From contig CAISWQ010000056.1 in assembly GCA_903889245.1 (NCBI GenBank), positions 1 through 64,000 of the forward strand: 64,000 nucleotides of DNA, written 5' to 3'. Positions 45,419 through 55,763 of the stretch are shown here, one piece after another (the first letter of the stretch is position 1; every line of letters starts with the position of its first letter). The notes under the pieces were generated by a model. It was not told the origin of the DNA, made no database searches, and saw only the letters and a program-made list of their open reading frames with translations. The position numbers were made by a program, and so were the translations under genes. The DNA comes from an uncultured Lentisphaerota bacterium (GTDB lineage Bacteria > Verrucomicrobiota > Kiritimatiellia > CAIQIC01).

Positions 45419-47737
45419 CTACTTCATCCGCCATTCCAGGATGCCGCCGGAGACTTGCGGCTGGAGCTGGACTTCGAGGCGCAGCGCGGTGGTGGTGACG
45501 GGCTTGAAGGTTATGGCGTTGAACTGGTCCTTGGCGACGCCGTAGCTTGCGGTGGTCTTGACGGCTTTCCAGTCGTTGCCGTCCTTGTAGAGCAGCTTCC
45601 AGCTCTGCGGCACGCGGCAGGCGCCGCGGCCGGTGTCGTCGAACCAATAAACCTCGGAAGAGAAAAGCGTCGTCGGTTTCTCGAAAGTGCGCTCGACCCA
45701 CTCGGCGGTGCCCTTGTGGTCCCACCACGTCATGCGCGGAATTTTGTGGTCGCCGGAGTTTTTCGGCAACTGGCCATCGAAGCAGGCTTCGACGCTGTCG
45801 GCGTCGTGGCAGAACGAGGCCGCCCACGGTTCTAGAATCATTTCGCTGCGGAACCACACCGCCATCTCGCTCGGCCCGCGGTTCTCCCACAGGCAATACG
45901 GGATTAGCGTCAGCGCGGCGTTATCCTGCGCGTCGCTCGTCATCTTCAGCGTCATCACGCCGCCGAACAGATCCGGCCGCAGTTCCTCGGCGAAGCTGAT
46001 CTTCCCCGGGAATATCCAGTTCAAAACCTTGCCGCCGTTATCGGCGCCCTCGGCGCAGTAGACGATCGGGCCGCGCATGACGGCGAAGCGGCTGCGGTCG
46101 GCCTTCACCTCGTCGCGCGCGAGCACGCGGCGCACGCTCATCGGGAGTTCAAGCTCGACCACGTCGCCATTTTTCCAAGCCTTGGAAATAACGGCATAAC
46201 CATTTTCCAACGCTTGGAAACTTTGCGGCGCGCCGTTGACCTTCACGCTCCAGTTCTCCGGCACTGCGTCGGCATAGCGGTAGAGCCCGCCGGGCAGCGG
46301 CTCGTTCCGCGCCCAGCCGGGGATGCGCAGCTTGAGCGCGAAGGTCGCCGGCTTCTCCGGCGCGACGGCGATCTTGATCTGGCCGTCCCACGGATAGTTG
46401 CCCGTCTGCACCAGCGTCACAGCCTGCCCGCCGAGCTGCACCTTGGCCGTGCCGCCGATGAAGAGGTTGACGAAGAGCGCATCGCCGCGCGTCGCATAGA
46501 CGTAGCCCGGCACGCTCGGCACCATGCGCACGACGTTGACCGGGCAGCACGAGCAGCCAAACCACGGGCTGCGCTTATAGCCGGCGCGGCTCTCCAGCGG
46601 GTTCGGGTAGAAGAACGCATCGCCGGTCAGTGCGACGCCGGAGAGGAAGCCGTTATAGAGGATGTGTTCGAGCACATGCGCGTACTTCGCCTCGCCGTGG
46701 AGCAGGAACATGCGCTGATTCCAGAGCGCGTTGGCGATCGCGGCGCAGGTCTCGTTATAGGCGCTCGCGTTGGGCAGCTCGAAGTTCTCGCCGAACGCCT
46801 CACCCGCGTGGCGTGCGCCGATGCCGCCGGTCAGGTACTGCTTCTTCTCCGCGACGTTGTTCCAGATGCGGTCAATCGCGGCAATCAACTTTTCGTCGCC
46901 GGTCAGCGCGGCCACGTCGGCGACGCCGGAGTAGAGGTAGCCTGCGCGTACCGCGTGGCCTACGGCCTCATCCTGCTCGACCACCGGCACGTGGTCCTGC
47001 TGGTAGGCGCCGCGCAGCTTGTGCGTGCTTTCGCGGCCGCGGATGTCAACGTAGTACTTCGCCAGGTCGAGGTACTTCTGCCGGCCGGTCGCGCGGTAGA
47101 GCTTGCACAGCCCGATCTCGATCTCCTCGTGGCCGGGCGGCTCCTGGATTTTGCCGGGACCAAACGTGTTGCACAGCAGGTCGGCGCTCTTGGTCGCCAC
47201 GTCCAGCAGCGTCTTCTTGCCAGTCGCCAGATAGTGCGCCACCGCGCCCTCATAGAGGTGGCCGAGGTTATACAGCTCGTGACTGCCGGCCAGCCGCGAC
47301 CAGCGCGTCGGCCCATGAAAACCCTCGCGTTTCTTCGGGTCGATGGTGCGCGCCGAGTAGAGGTAGCCATCGGGCTCCTGCGCGGCGGCGATCTTGGCGA
47401 TCAGGTCGTCGAGATACTTGTCGAGCTTGGGATCGGGCTGTAGCGCGAGCGAGTAGGCGGCGCCCTCGATCACCTTGAACACGTCGGAGTCGTCGAACGG
47501 CGTGCCGCGGAATTCGCCGGGCATCAGCTTGCCGGCCTTGGCGAAGTTGTCGATGCGGCCGGTCTCCTCGCATTTCTGGAAGTCATACCAGACGGTCGTC
47601 TGCCGGTTCGTCTCCAGCCGCGGCGTCCAGAAACCATCCCGCACGTGCACCGCCGTGAACGGCACCGGCTGATAGGGATAGTCGCCCGCCAGCGCCACGC
47701 CCGCCAGCCAGCCCAGACCAAGAATCCAGCCACGCAT
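45419..47737 (-). CDS. GH127-family beta-L-arabinofuranosidase
   Basis: 772 residues from the ATG at 47737, with AAAGGAG 6 nt upstream, and a signal peptide (ILGLGWLAGVALAGD). The six-hairpin barrel domain includes DSDVFKVIEGAAYSL, QEPDGYL and GSHELYNLGHLYEGA. The zinc-thiolate active site typical of GH127 is visible: NETC (E329, C331) and GCSCCPVN (C397, C398, one being the nucleophile). The C-terminus ends TALRLEVQLQPQVSGGILEWRMK, an F5/8-like strand. Two dispersed palindromes lie within the reading frame at 46173-46219. It should release L-arabinofuranose from arabinans or arabinogalactan-type glycans. Remnants of its 3' end occur twice downstream. Confidence 0.92.
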   Translation of the reverse strand: MRGWILGLGWLAGVALAGDYPYQPVPFTAVHVRDGFWTPRLETNRQTTVWYDFQKCEETGRIDNFAKAGKLMPGEFRGTPFDDSDVFKVIEGAAYSLALQPDPKLDKYLDDLIAKIAAAQEPDGYLYSARTIDPKKREGFHGPTRWSRLAGSHELYNLGHLYEGAVAHYLATGKKTLLDVATKSADLLCNTFGPGKIQEPPGHEEIEIGLCKLYRATGRQKYLDLAKYYVDIRGRESTHKLRGAYQQDHVPVVEQDEAVGHAVRAGYLYSGVADVAALTGDEKLIAAIDRIWNNVAEKKQYLTGGIGARHAGEAFGENFELPNASAYNETCAAIANALWNQRMFLLHGEAKYAHVLEHILYNGFLSGVALTGDAFFYPNPLESRAGYKRSPWFGCSCCPVNVVRMVPSVPGYVYATRGDALFVNLFIGGTAKVQLGGQAVTLVQTGNYPWDGQIKIAVAPEKPATFALKLRIPGWARNEPLPGGLYRYADAVPENWSVKVNGAPQSFQALENGYAVISKAWKNGDVVELELPMSVRRVLARDEVKADRSRFAVMRGPIVYCAEGADNGGKVLNWIFPGKISFAEELRPDLFGGVMTLKMTSDAQDNAALTLIPYCLWENRGPSEMAVWFRSEMILEPWAASFCHDADSVEACFDGQLPKNSGDHKIPRMTWWDHKGTAEWVERTFEKPTTLFSSEVYWFDDTGRGACRVPQSWKLLYKDGNDWKAVKTTASYGVAKDQFNAITFKPVTTTALRLEVQLQPQVSGGILEWRMK
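46173..46219. repeat. Two dispersed palindromes inside the GH127 reading frame
   Basis: TTCCAAGCCTTGGAA (46173-46187) and TTCCAACGCTTGGAA (46205-46219), on the coding strand giving SFQALENG and ISKAWKNG at about residues 506-522. The segment still reads like the normal family sequence around ENGYA--W--GD, so no inserted residues are apparent. Confidence 0.8.
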
Positions 47738-47789
47738 GAGGTGCTCCTTTCGTCCGAAAACGCGCGGCAGCATAGAAGCCGCGCCGCGC

Positions 47790-47888
47790 TTTTCCAAGCC
47801 CAAGAAAAGTCAGCGCCAGAGGTCGGCTGCCGCAAACAGACCTTCCCTGGTTGGGGACATCAGGCCGGCCTGTTCCCCAGCGTTGGAA
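47790..47888. repeat. Degenerate palindrome copies in the GH127/gpmI divergent spacer
   Basis: TTTTCCAAGCCCAAGAAAA (47790-47808), TTCCCTGGTTGGGGA near 47843 and TTCCCCAGCGTTGGAA (47873-47888). The 220-nt gap must hold promoters for both divergent genes. Confidence 0.6.
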
Positions 47889-47957
47889 CAACCACGCGCC
47901 GCTTGCAAATCGGGAAACGCTGCGGCATTGTCCCGCGACGCGAAAGGAAAACCGAGC

Positions 47958-49637
47958 ATGGAAAAGTTGCAGTCTCTCTCCACTTTCAAGGGGCCGCAGG
48001 GGCCGGTGCTGCTGGTCATCATGGATGGCGTCGGCATCGGCAAATATGCCGAGGGCGACTTCGTGCAGGGCGCCATGAAGCCGAACCTCGACTGGCTCAA
48101 GACGCATGCGATCTACACGGAACTCAAGGCGCATGGCAAGGCGGTCGGCATGCCGAGCGATGACGACATGGGCAATAGCGAGATCGGCCACAACGCCATC
48201 GGCTGCGGCCGCGTCTTCGACCAGGGCGCGGCGCTGGTCAACAACGCGATCAGCTCCGGCGCGATGTTTCAGGACACGGGCTGGCGCGAGATCGCCGATG
48301 GCGTCCTGAAGAACAAGAGCACGCTGCACTTCATCGGCCTGTTCTCCGATGGCAACGTCCACAGCCATATCAACCACCTCGAGGCGATGCTGCGGCAGGC
48401 GAAGGCCGAGGGCATCAAGCGCGTTCGCGTCCACATTTTGCTCGATGGCCGCGACGTGCCACCGACCTCGGCGCTGGACTATGTGGATCGCTTCGAGGCG
48501 TTCCTCAAACAGATCAACGCCGATGGCTCCGTGGACTTCCTCATCGGTTCCGGCGGTGGCCGCATGGGCGTGACGATGGACCGCTATGAGGCTGACTGGT
48601 GCATCGTCGAGCGCGGCTGGAAGGCGCACGTGAAAGGCGATGCGCGCGCGTTCGCCACGGCGCGCGAGGCCATCGAGACCTTCCGCAAGGAGAAGCCCGG
48701 TATCCTCGATCAGGACCTGCCCGCGTTCGTCATCTCGCAGAATGGCCAACCGGTCGGCAGGATCGCCGACGGCGACGGAGTCATCTTCTTCAACTTCCGC
48801 GGCGACCGCGCGATCGAGATCACGCGCGCCTTCGAGGAGGAGCAGTTCGACAAGTTCGCGCGCGGCCCGCGCCCGAACATCCTGTTCGCCGGCATGATGC
48901 AATATGACGGCGACCTCAAGCTGCCGAAGCGCTACCTCGTGGCGCCGCCGGGCATCGAGCGCACGATGGGCGAGTACCTCGTCAACAGCGGCGTGCGTCA
49001 GCTCGCGATCAGCGAGACGCAGAAATTCGGACACGTCACCTACTTCTTCAACGGCAACCGCTCCGGTAAATTCAACAACGCGCTGGAAGATTACATCGAG
49101 GTGCCGTCCGACCGCCTGCCGTTCGAGCAGCGCCCGTGGATGAAGGCCGCGGAAGTCACCGACGCCATCCTCGACGCCATCGCGGGCGGCAAGCATCGCT
49201 TCATCCGCGTCAACTTCGCCAACGGCGACATGGTCGGTCACACCGGCGTGTTCCCCGCGGTAAAGATCGCCGTTGAGACCGTGGACCTCTGCCTCGGCCG
49301 ACTGATGAAGGCGGTGCAGGCCGCCGGCGGCATCATGGTCATCAGCGCCGACCACGGCAACGCCGACGACATGTATGAGCACGAGAAGAAGACCGGCGCG
49401 ACGGTCAACGACGCGATCACCGGCCAGCCGAAGTCGAAGACCAGTCACTCGCTGAACCCCGTGCCATGTTTCGTCTGGGATCCGAGCGGCACCGCGAAGC
49501 TGCGGCTCGCTGCGGGTGCGGTACCGACGGCAAAAGGCCCGGCGCTGGGGATCAGCAGCCTCGCGGCGACATGCCTCAAGCTGCTCGGCTTTGCGCCGCC
49601 CAGCGACTATGACCCAGCGGTCGTGGATGTGGGTTGA
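47958..49637 (+). CDS. gpmI: 2,3-bisphosphoglycerate-independent phosphoglycerate mutase
   Basis: 559 residues, the longer iPGM form. The ATG at 47958 follows AAAGGA; upstream frame is repeat-derived. Alkaline-phosphatase-superfamily motifs: LLVIMDGVGIG (metal Asp), DDDMGNSEIGHNAIG (phosphoserine nucleophile Ser in NSEIGH), VHILLDGRDVPPTSAL, GSGGGRMGVTMDRYEADW, VNFANGDMVGHTG and ISADHGNADDM (metal Asp/His). It interconverts 3- and 2-phosphoglycerate in glycolysis and gluconeogenesis and needs Mn. Highly GC-rich, like the core of the window. Confidence 0.95.
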   Translation: MEKLQSLSTFKGPQGPVLLVIMDGVGIGKYAEGDFVQGAMKPNLDWLKTHAIYTELKAHGKAVGMPSDDDMGNSEIGHNAIGCGRVFDQGAALVNNAISSGAMFQDTGWREIADGVLKNKSTLHFIGLFSDGNVHSHINHLEAMLRQAKAEGIKRVRVHILLDGRDVPPTSALDYVDRFEAFLKQINADGSVDFLIGSGGGRMGVTMDRYEADWCIVERGWKAHVKGDARAFATAREAIETFRKEKPGILDQDLPAFVISQNGQPVGRIADGDGVIFFNFRGDRAIEITRAFEEEQFDKFARGPRPNILFAGMMQYDGDLKLPKRYLVAPPGIERTMGEYLVNSGVRQLAISETQKFGHVTYFFNGNRSGKFNNALEDYIEVPSDRLPFEQRPWMKAAEVTDAILDAIAGGKHRFIRVNFANGDMVGHTGVFPAVKIAVETVDLCLGRLMKAVQAAGGIMVISADHGNADDMYEHEKKTGATVNDAITGQPKSKTSHSLNPVPCFVWDPSGTAKLRLAAGAVPTAKGPALGISSLAATCLKLLGFAPPSDYDPAVVDVG

Positions 49638-49709
49638 ACACCAAGGATTCGCAACAGGTTTCGTGCGGATTGGAGTTACCGGCCTCGCGGCCGCAGGCAA
49701 CCAAGCGGA

Positions 49710-50348
49710 CTAAAACACTCCTGTCTTCTGGGCATGCCGCAAGACTTCCACCGCACTGTGCGCTCCAAGCTTGCGGCGGATGTTACGCTGGTGCGTGCGT
49801 GCGGTTTGGTAAGTGATCTGTAACTGTGTTGCAATCGTGGACAGGTCCTTCCCTTGGACCAGCAACCGCAGCACCTCGATTTCCCGATCGGACAGGATTT
49901 TGAAGAAAGCCTTGGAGTCCGTACGTAACTGGTGCCAGGCGTTGGCATAATTGGGGCTCCAAGAGTCTTTCCCCTCCATGACAGATAAAATGGTTTGGGT
50001 CACACGATCAGGCGTACAGGATTTATCCACACAACCATGAATATCGAGCTGCTGAAGCCGATAGAGAACATAGGGTTCCAAGCGGGCGGAAAGGATGATG
50101 ATTTTCAGATCCGGCAGTTCGCGCCGCAGATGCCCGGCCAAGGTCAGGCCGTCCATCTTGGGCATCATAATATCCAGCAGCACAACCTCCGGCCTGGTCT
50201 GCAGGCAGAGGGCCCGCCCCTGTTCTCCATCGGTGGCATGACCTATCAGCTCAAAGCGCCGATGCTGGCCGAGCCAGGCGCACAGCATACGGGCGACCAG
50301 ATACTCGTCCTCGACCACGGCTATACGGATGCGTCTTTTTTGCGCCAT
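49710..50348 (-). CDS. LuxR/NarL-type response regulator
   Basis: 212 residues from the ATG at 50348. The receiver at about 1-125 has IRIAVVEDEYLVARML (acidic pocket), VVLLDIMMPKMDGLTL (phosphoacceptor Asp) and IIILSAR, with VDKSCTP carrying the conserved Lys. The GerE-type helix-turn-helix at about 150-210 has LSDREIEVLRLLVQGKDLST and TARTHQRNIRRKLGAHS. It lies downstream of a stand-alone receiver and divergent from a hybrid kinase, the likely phosphodonor. Target genes unknown. Confidence 0.93.
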   Translation of the reverse strand: MAQKRRIRIAVVEDEYLVARMLCAWLGQHRRFELIGHATDGEQGRALCLQTRPEVVLLDIMMPKMDGLTLAGHLRRELPDLKIIILSARLEPYVLYRLQQLDIHGCVDKSCTPDRVTQTILSVMEGKDSWSPNYANAWHQLRTDSKAFFKILSDREIEVLRLLVQGKDLSTIATQLQITYQTARTHQRNIRRKLGAHSAVEVLRHAQKTGVF

Positions 50349-50470
50349 TGCTATCCTGCCTATGAGGCGGCGGGGATATTTACCACAAAAAAGACCGGCC
50401 TGCGCGCAAACCTTATCTTGAACAGGGCCACGCAACGCCTGCCCATACGCCCCGCCTCGAAAAGCCCTCT

Positions 50471-50875
50471 TCACCACATACCGGCTTCCGCTACCACCTG
50501 TGCAATGCGTATCTTCTGATAGCAACAATCAACGGCCTGCAGCAGGGTCTCCATGTCGGTGGGCTTTTCGAGCACATAGTGGGCGCCGTGGGCAATGGCT
50601 GCCTCCACCCAACTATCGCCGCCTCCGGTCAGGGCGATAATCCTGATCTCCGGCTGTTCTGCCCGCAACTTCCGGATCAAGCCTAGAGCATTTTCGCCTT
50701 TTAACATCAAATCCGTCACCAGCACATCCGTGGAGCCGGTCCTGCAGGCTTCGCGACAGGCGGCGGTGGTGCTGGTAACCACAACGGTCCGCCCGTCCTG
50801 GTCAAAGACTTGTTCCAGCAGCCGGCAGATCATCTCGTTGTCTTCACAAATCACAAGGCGGTTTGGCGGTTGCAC
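50471..50875 (-). CDS. Stand-alone response-regulator receiver (CheY-like)
   Basis: 134 residues from the GTG at 50875, which has GAGGAG 8 nt upstream; the GTG at 50881 is too close to that site. A single receiver domain: LVICEDNEMICRLLEQVF, DVLVTDLMLKGENALGLI (phosphoacceptor Asp), IIALTGGGDSWVEAAI and VLEKPTDM (Lys). No output domain, so it probably acts by phosphotransfer or protein contact. 122 nt separate it from the LuxR-type regulator downstream. Confidence 0.9.
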   Translation of the reverse strand: MQPPNRLVICEDNEMICRLLEQVFDQDGRTVVVTSTTAACREACRTGSTDVLVTDLMLKGENALGLIRKLRAEQPEIRIIALTGGGDSWVEAAIAHGAHYVLEKPTDMETLLQAVDCCYQKIRIAQVVAEAGMW

Positions 50876-51128
50876 GCTCACAGCTCCTCACAGCGCTGGC
50901 GCTGCGTTCTCGCGGGAAACCATGGAAGAACGCAAAGGGAGGTTCAACTCCGCAGAATACCCCCCGCGGGGTAATAAGACTGTTTTCAGATGGGGGCGCG
51001 GCTGCTATGTTCTTCCCCGCAGAAATTCGTAGGCTGAAAGCGCCAAACGTGGAATATGTCAGCAACCATCTGAACCGGCGTGCCACGACGCGCCGACTAC
51101 CGCCGGGCAACCGCAGCGAGGACGACGA
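50876..51128. promoter_or_regulatory. Divergent intergenic region of the two-component cluster
   Basis: About 250 nt between the receiver gene (minus) and the hybrid kinase (plus). No dispersed palindromes are present here. A CCCCGCGGGG palindrome is at about 50961-50970. GAGGA at 51118-51122 serves the kinase TTG start. Exact promoters cannot be picked out. Confidence 0.4.
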
Positions 51129-54100
51129 TTGAAAGTATTCCCCCAACGATCCGCTCTACTTCTGCTCGCCCTGCTTGGTTTGACGGGGGTGATGGCAACA
51201 GGTTTTCTTTTCTATCAGGTACATCAAGCCGAACAGCGCCATCTCCTAACCGAGTTGCAACACGACGCCAGCATCCATGCCAGGCAGATCGAAGGTGAAT
51301 TGCGCAGTTGCCTGCTCATAACCAAGGCGCTCCAACAGTTTTTATGCGATCCGGAAGCAAGGGCTCATGATCGCTTTACCCTCTTTACCCGTCCCCTGCT
51401 TACAGAACGCCCTGAAGTTCAGGCCTTGGAATGGATCCCGCGCATCAGGCACGCAGACCGTGACCAGTTTGAAAAACAAGGGTTGGACAACCCCGGGGTG
51501 AGTTATCGAATCATGGACCGGACTGCGGCCGGCCAGATGACCAACGCTCCGCAGCGGGAATTTTATTATCCTGTCCATTGGGTGGAACCCTGGCAAGGGA
51601 ATGAACAGGCGGCGGGCTTCGATCTGGGTTCTGAAACTACCCGGCTTGGGGCGTTGGTACGAGCCTGCGAGCATGCCGAGGTTTTGGCGACCGCACCGAT
51701 CAATCTGGTTCAGGAGAAAGGCGGCCAACGGGGTTGCCTGTTTTATGCTCCGGTCTATAGGCGGAACCAACCCCTTGGCACGGCTGAACAACGGTGGCAG
51801 GCTTTGGATGGTTTTGCGCTGGGCGTTTTCCGGGTGGGGGATCTGCTGCAGACAGCCTTGCGACCGGCGCCACCAGAAGGGCTGGTGTTGGAGCTGTGGG
51901 ACAGCGAGAGCGGCGCGACCGCACACTACTCGCCGCCTACCGCAGCACCTGCCCAGACAGCCCCCTCCCTCCTTTATCCAGCCTGTCCCCGTCATGACAG
52001 CTCCTTTTTCTTGGTCGGCCGCACCTGGACATTGATCGCACAGGGCGATGGGACATACGTTGCAAAGCGCTATTCTCGCCTCCACTGGTTCCTCCTGCCC
52101 CTCGGACTCACCCTGACAGGACTCTTGGTTTTCTTTCTCAACCATCAAGCCAGCCGCTACTACCGTTTTAAGTCAGACATCCAGCATCAAGAGCATCAAA
52201 TAGCGCAACAGGCAGCGCTCACCCCGCTGGGCTGCATCGAATGGGATACCGCTTTCCGGGTCCGTACCTGGTCAGCAGGCGCCGGGAAAATTTTTGGTTA
52301 CACGGCAGGGGAGGCCTTGGGACAGCATGCCGCGTTTATCATCCCCCCTGCCGCCCATCAACATGTGGATCAAATCTGGCATCAGTTGTTGGCCCAGACG
52401 GGCGGAACGCGCAGCACCAATGAAAACATCACCCGTGATGGCCGCACCATCGTGTGCGATTGGTACAACCTCACGCAAACCGACAAGACCGGCCAGGTCA
52501 CCGGCGTGCTCTCCCTCATAGAGGACATCACGGTGCGCCGCCGCGCGGCGGAAATGATGAGGGCCAGCGAGACAAAATATTACACTTTGTTCAACGCCAT
52601 GGCCGATGGAGTCATTGCCCTGGATGACGCCGGCGAAATCATTTCCGCTAATCCGGCCGCGGCGCGGCTGCTGGAACTCCCGCTCAATGAACTGCTGGGA
52701 CGACGCCTGTGGAATCTGTCCTGGACCTATGTTGGCGAGGATGGCGTGGAAGTGCCCGCCAGAACATTGTTTGATCCGGCGAATTTCCACGGCGTCCCCG
52801 CGCAAACCACCCAGCTCCTGGGGCTGCAACATGCGCCGGACCAACCGGCGCGCTGGTTGCTGTTGCGGGTTCTGCCCAGCCCTGGCGGAACCGGCCCTAG
52901 TTATGTCATGTTTGCGGACGTGACCGAGCGCCGGCAGGCCATCTGGGAAGTGGAGCGGCAAGCCAGGCGTATTCAACATCTCAATGAAACCCTGCAAGCG
53001 GTCCATGCGGTCAACCGTTTGATCCGGCAGGAAAAGGATCGGCAGCGTTTGCTTACCGGCGTCTGTGAAGCGCTGGTGCAAACACGCGGTTATCTCGTAG
53101 CCTGGGTCGGGCAGCTGGAGGTGGGTTCGATGCGAGTGGTTCCGGTGGCTCAAGCCGGTGCCCCGGATGACTTTCTGCAGAGCCTGCCCATCACGTGGGA
53201 TGATAGCCCCGCCGGGCGTGGGCCCTGTGGCACGGCCCTCCGCGAACGCAGGCCCGTAGTCGTTCATGACATCGCAAGCGACCCCAACTTCGCGCCGTGG
53301 CGGGAAGCCGTCGCCTCCACCGGGGTCGTAACCTTGGCCGCCTTTCCTTTGCTTCACGAGGGTGCCCTGTTGGGCACCCTTATCATCAAGGCCGATTTCC
53401 CCGACGCCTTCCAGCCGGAGGAAATGGAGGTCTTGACGGAGATGGCGTACGACATTGCGCATGCCTTGCAGGTCATCAAGGATGACTCCACGCATGAGGC
53501 GACCCGGCACGAACTCCAAGAACGGGAAGAGGAAGCCCGTCTGGTACTGGCGACGGCGGTGGATGGTTTTTCTGTTTGCGACAACAACGGTCGGTTCCTG
53601 GAAGTCAACGCAGCCTATTGCCGGCAAACCGGCTATAGTCGCGAAGAATTCCTGGGGATGTCTATCCATGATCTGCAACCCCAAGTTGAGCGAGAGACTA
53701 TTGCGCAACGTTTCACCCAGATTGCAGCCTCCGGTTCCTGCCGCTTTGAAGCGCAGCACCAGCGCAAGGATGGCAGTGTTTATGAGGCCGAGTTGAGCGT
53801 GACCCATCTGCCCAATGGGGGGGGGGGGGGGCGGTATTACGCTTTTATTCATGACATCACGATGGCCAAGGCGGCCGGGCGCATTCAACGCCGTTACCAG
53901 TTGATGATGCAAACAGCCCGTGACGTGGTGCTGTTAGTTGCCTTGGATGGCCGCATCATGGAGGCCAACGAGGCGGCCCTTGCCTTCTACGGATATTCAC
54001 GCGAAGAATTGCTGGGCATGAAGATCTTCGCGTTGCGCCGACCGGAAACGGGCGGACAGGTGCGAGAGCAGATGGAGCGAGCCCGCGGAGAGGGTGTGCT

Positions 54101-55763
54101 GTTCGAGACAGAGCATCGGCGCCGGGATGGCCGTTGGCTACCCGTGGAGGTCAGTTCCAGAGCCGTCATGGTGGATGGCGCAGAAATGCTCATGAGCATC
54201 ATTCGTGACATCTCTGAACGCAAGCAGGCGCAACTGGAGCTATGGAAAAGCGAGGAACGCTTCCGGGCCTTGGTGGAAAAGGCTGCCGATGTTTTCCTCA
54301 TCATTGAGCCAACCGGCCTCATCACCTATGTCAGTCCCGCCATTGCCCATATGACGGGCCGCCAGCCAAGAGAGTTGATGGGACATCATTTCGGTGAACA
54401 TGTCCGCCGCGAGGAACTACCCGCAGTCGGTGCCGTTTTGGCCCAGATCCTGTCCGAACCAGAAAGAGCGGCCAGACTGGAGGTGCATGTACAGCACAAA
54501 GACGGGAGCTGGCGCGTGCTGGCTGGTGTCGGCACCAATTTCCTAACCCATCCTGCCATCCAGGGGATTGTGATCAATTGTCAGGATGTTACGCTGCGCG
54601 ATACGCTGGAACGGCAGGTGCGCCGGGCGCAGAAGATGGAGGCCATCGGCACCCTGGCGGGCGGGATTGCCCATGATTTCAACAACATGTTGTTTGCGAT
54701 CATGGGTTTCACCACCATCGTTCAGCGTCGCGTCAAGGATGCCAAAACACTTGCTGATCTGGAGCAGGTGATGACGGCCAGCCGGCGCTCTGCCGAGCTG
54801 GTTAACCAATTGCTGCTCTTTAGCCGGGAGGGCGAGAAGACCTTCGTCGCCTTGTCTTTCACCCCTCTGTTGAAGGAAACGAGCAAGCTGTTGCGTGCGA
54901 CGTTACCCGCCAACATTGAGATTCGCCATGACTTGTGTGCACATCATGACAGGATCAAAGCCGACCCCGTTCAGCTTCAACAGGTCATCATGAACCTCGC
55001 CACCAACGCCCTGCATGCGATGCGCGAGAACGGAGGCGTTTTGACGTTGAGCACCGAGGAAGTGGGCCAGGCACCTATACCGCCCGATGTCAAAAAAGCC
55101 GACACCTGGTTGTGCTTTATGGTTCGAGATACTGGTTGTGGCATTACCCCTGAACATCTGGAGCATATTTTCGAGCCTTTTTTCACCACAAAACCCGTCG
55201 GGGAAGGCACCGGGTTGGGCCTGCCGGTTGTCCATGGCATCGTGACCGCCGCCGGCGGTTTCATCGAGGTGGAAAGCACGCTGCAACAAGGGACCTGCTT
55301 TAAAGTATTTTTTCCCTTATTACCCGCCCAAACGCCTCCGGTACTGGCGCAGGAAAGGCCCAAGCTCCTGCCGCCCACGAGCACCGGGCACATCCTCTGC
55401 GTGGATGATGAAACCCTGCTGACCCGCATGTGCCAAGACCTCTTGGAAGCTGAAGGCTACAGGGTCACGCCGTTTAACGATAGCTTGGCGGCCTTGGAGT
55501 TCGTGCGGCAGCAGGCTGCGGCTATTGATTTAATCATCACGGACCAGACCATGCCCAAGATGACGGGTCTTCAGCTGGCCAAAGCCGTCCGTGACTTGTC
55601 CCCAGCCCTGCCGATCATCCTGGTCACCGGCTATGACCACGAGCAGGTTTCGGTAGCGCAGTGCCAGCAGTTGAAGATTGTGCTGCAGCATAAGCCCCTG
55701 GAAAGCAACAAGCTCAAGGAGATGGTACACCATGCTCTGCAACCGCAACCAAGCCCGTCCTGA
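51129..55763 (+). CDS. Hybrid sensor histidine kinase (CHASE-PAS-PAS-GAF-PAS-PAS-PAS-HisKA-HATPase-REC)
   Basis: 1544 residues from a TTG at 51129 with GAGGA at 6 nt; the first ATG in frame would cut into the first membrane segment. TM1 is at about 8-31 and TM2 at about 318-338, enclosing a periplasmic CHASE-like domain ([21 protein letters not shown]). Then PAS-like units at about 355-470 and 480-610, a GAF domain at about 640-785, and PAS units ending near 915, 1035 and 1155. HisKA has [13 protein letters not shown] (His about 1182), HATPase has [10 protein letters not shown] and [19 protein letters not shown] with GTGLGL, and REC has [13 protein letters not shown] 15-G tract at 53817-53831 lies in the third PAS after the GAF. 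The next receiver gene overlaps its 3' end. Confidence 0.92.
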   Translation: MKVFPQRSALLLLALLGLTGVMATGFLFYQVHQAEQRHLLTELQHDASIHARQIEGELRSCLLITKALQQFLCDPEARAHDRFTLFTRPLLTERPEVQALEWIPRIRHADRDQFEKQGLDNPGVSYRIMDRTAAGQMTNAPQREFYYPVHWVEPWQGNEQAAGFDLGSETTRLGALVRACEHAEVLATAPINLVQEKGGQRGCLFYAPVYRRNQPLGTAEQRWQALDGFALGVFRVGDLLQTALRPAPPEGLVLELWDSESGATAHYSPPTAAPAQTAPSLLYPACPRHDSSFFLVGRTWTLIAQGDGTYVAKRYSRLHWFLLPLGLTLTGLLVFFLNHQASRYYRFKSDIQHQEHQIAQQAALTPLGCIEWDTAFRVRTWSAGAGKIFGYTAGEALGQHAAFIIPPAAHQHVDQIWHQLLAQTGGTRSTNENITRDGRTIVCDWYNLTQTDKTGQVTGVLSLIEDITVRRRAAEMMRASETKYYTLFNAMADGVIALDDAGEIISANPAAARLLELPLNELLGRRLWNLSWTYVGEDGVEVPARTLFDPANFHGVPAQTTQLLGLQHAPDQPARWLLLRVLPSPGGTGPSYVMFADVTERRQAIWEVERQARRIQHLNETLQAVHAVNRLIRQEKDRQRLLTGVCEALVQTRGYLVAWVGQLEVGSMRVVPVAQAGAPDDFLQSLPITWDDSPAGRGPCGTALRERRPVVVHDIASDPNFAPWREAVASTGVVTLAAFPLLHEGALLGTLIIKADFPDAFQPEEMEVLTEMAYDIAHALQVIKDDSTHEATRHELQEREEEARLVLATAVDGFSVCDNNGRFLEVNAAYCRQTGYSREEFLGMSIHDLQPQVERETIAQRFTQIAASGSCRFEAQHQRKDGSVYEAELSVTHLPNGGGGGRYYAFIHDITMAKAAGRIQRRYQLMMQTARDVVLLVALDGRIMEANEAALAFYGYSREELLGMKIFALRRPETGGQVREQMERARGEGVLFETEHRRRDGRWLPVEVSSRAVMVDGAEMLMSIIRDISERKQAQLELWKSEERFRALVEKAADVFLIIEPTGLITYVSPAIAHMTGRQPRELMGHHFGEHVRREELPAVGAVLAQILSEPERAARLEVHVQHKDGSWRVLAGVGTNFLTHPAIQGIVINCQDVTLRDTLERQVRRAQKMEAIGTLAGGIAHDFNNMLFAIMGFTTIVQRRVKDAKTLADLEQVMTASRRSAELVNQLLLFSREGEKTFVALSFTPLLKETSKLLRATLPANIEIRHDLCAHHDRIKADPVQLQQVIMNLATNALHAMRENGGVLTLSTEEVGQAPIPPDVKKADTWLCFMVRDTGCGITPEHLEHIFEPFFTTKPVGEGTGLGLPVVHGIVTAAGGFIEVESTLQQGTCFKVFFPLLPAQTPPVLAQERPKLLPPTSTGHILCVDDETLLTRMCQDLLEAEGYRVTPFNDSLAALEFVRQQAAAIDLIITDQTMPKMTGLQLAKAVRDLSPALPIILVTGYDHEQVSVAQCQQLKIVLQHKPLESNKLKEMVHHALQPQPSPS
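53817..53831 (+). repeat. Homopolymer of 15 G in the kinase coding sequence
   Basis: Fifteen consecutive G encode five glycines ([14 protein letters not shown]) at about residues 897-901, between the strands of a PAS domain. A slip of one base would end the protein early and remove the kinase core. This could be a phase-variation switch or a sequencing/assembly error. Confidence 0.9.

Noticed and set aside
45330-45896. N-terminal extension of the antitoxin frame to 275 codons
   Set aside because: It overlaps the GH127 3' end on the same strand; the family length is about 85 residues and a ribosome site precedes the ATG at 45329.
47583-49700. 705-codon minus-strand frame opposite phosphoglycerate mutase
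   Set aside because: gpmI on the plus strand has every catalytic motif. The opposite frame has no domain and also overlaps the GH127 start.
52272-53912. 546-codon minus-strand frame opposite the hybrid kinase
   Set aside because: The plus-strand PAS/GAF domains are unmistakable. The minus frame passes through the poly-G tract as proline and has no domain.
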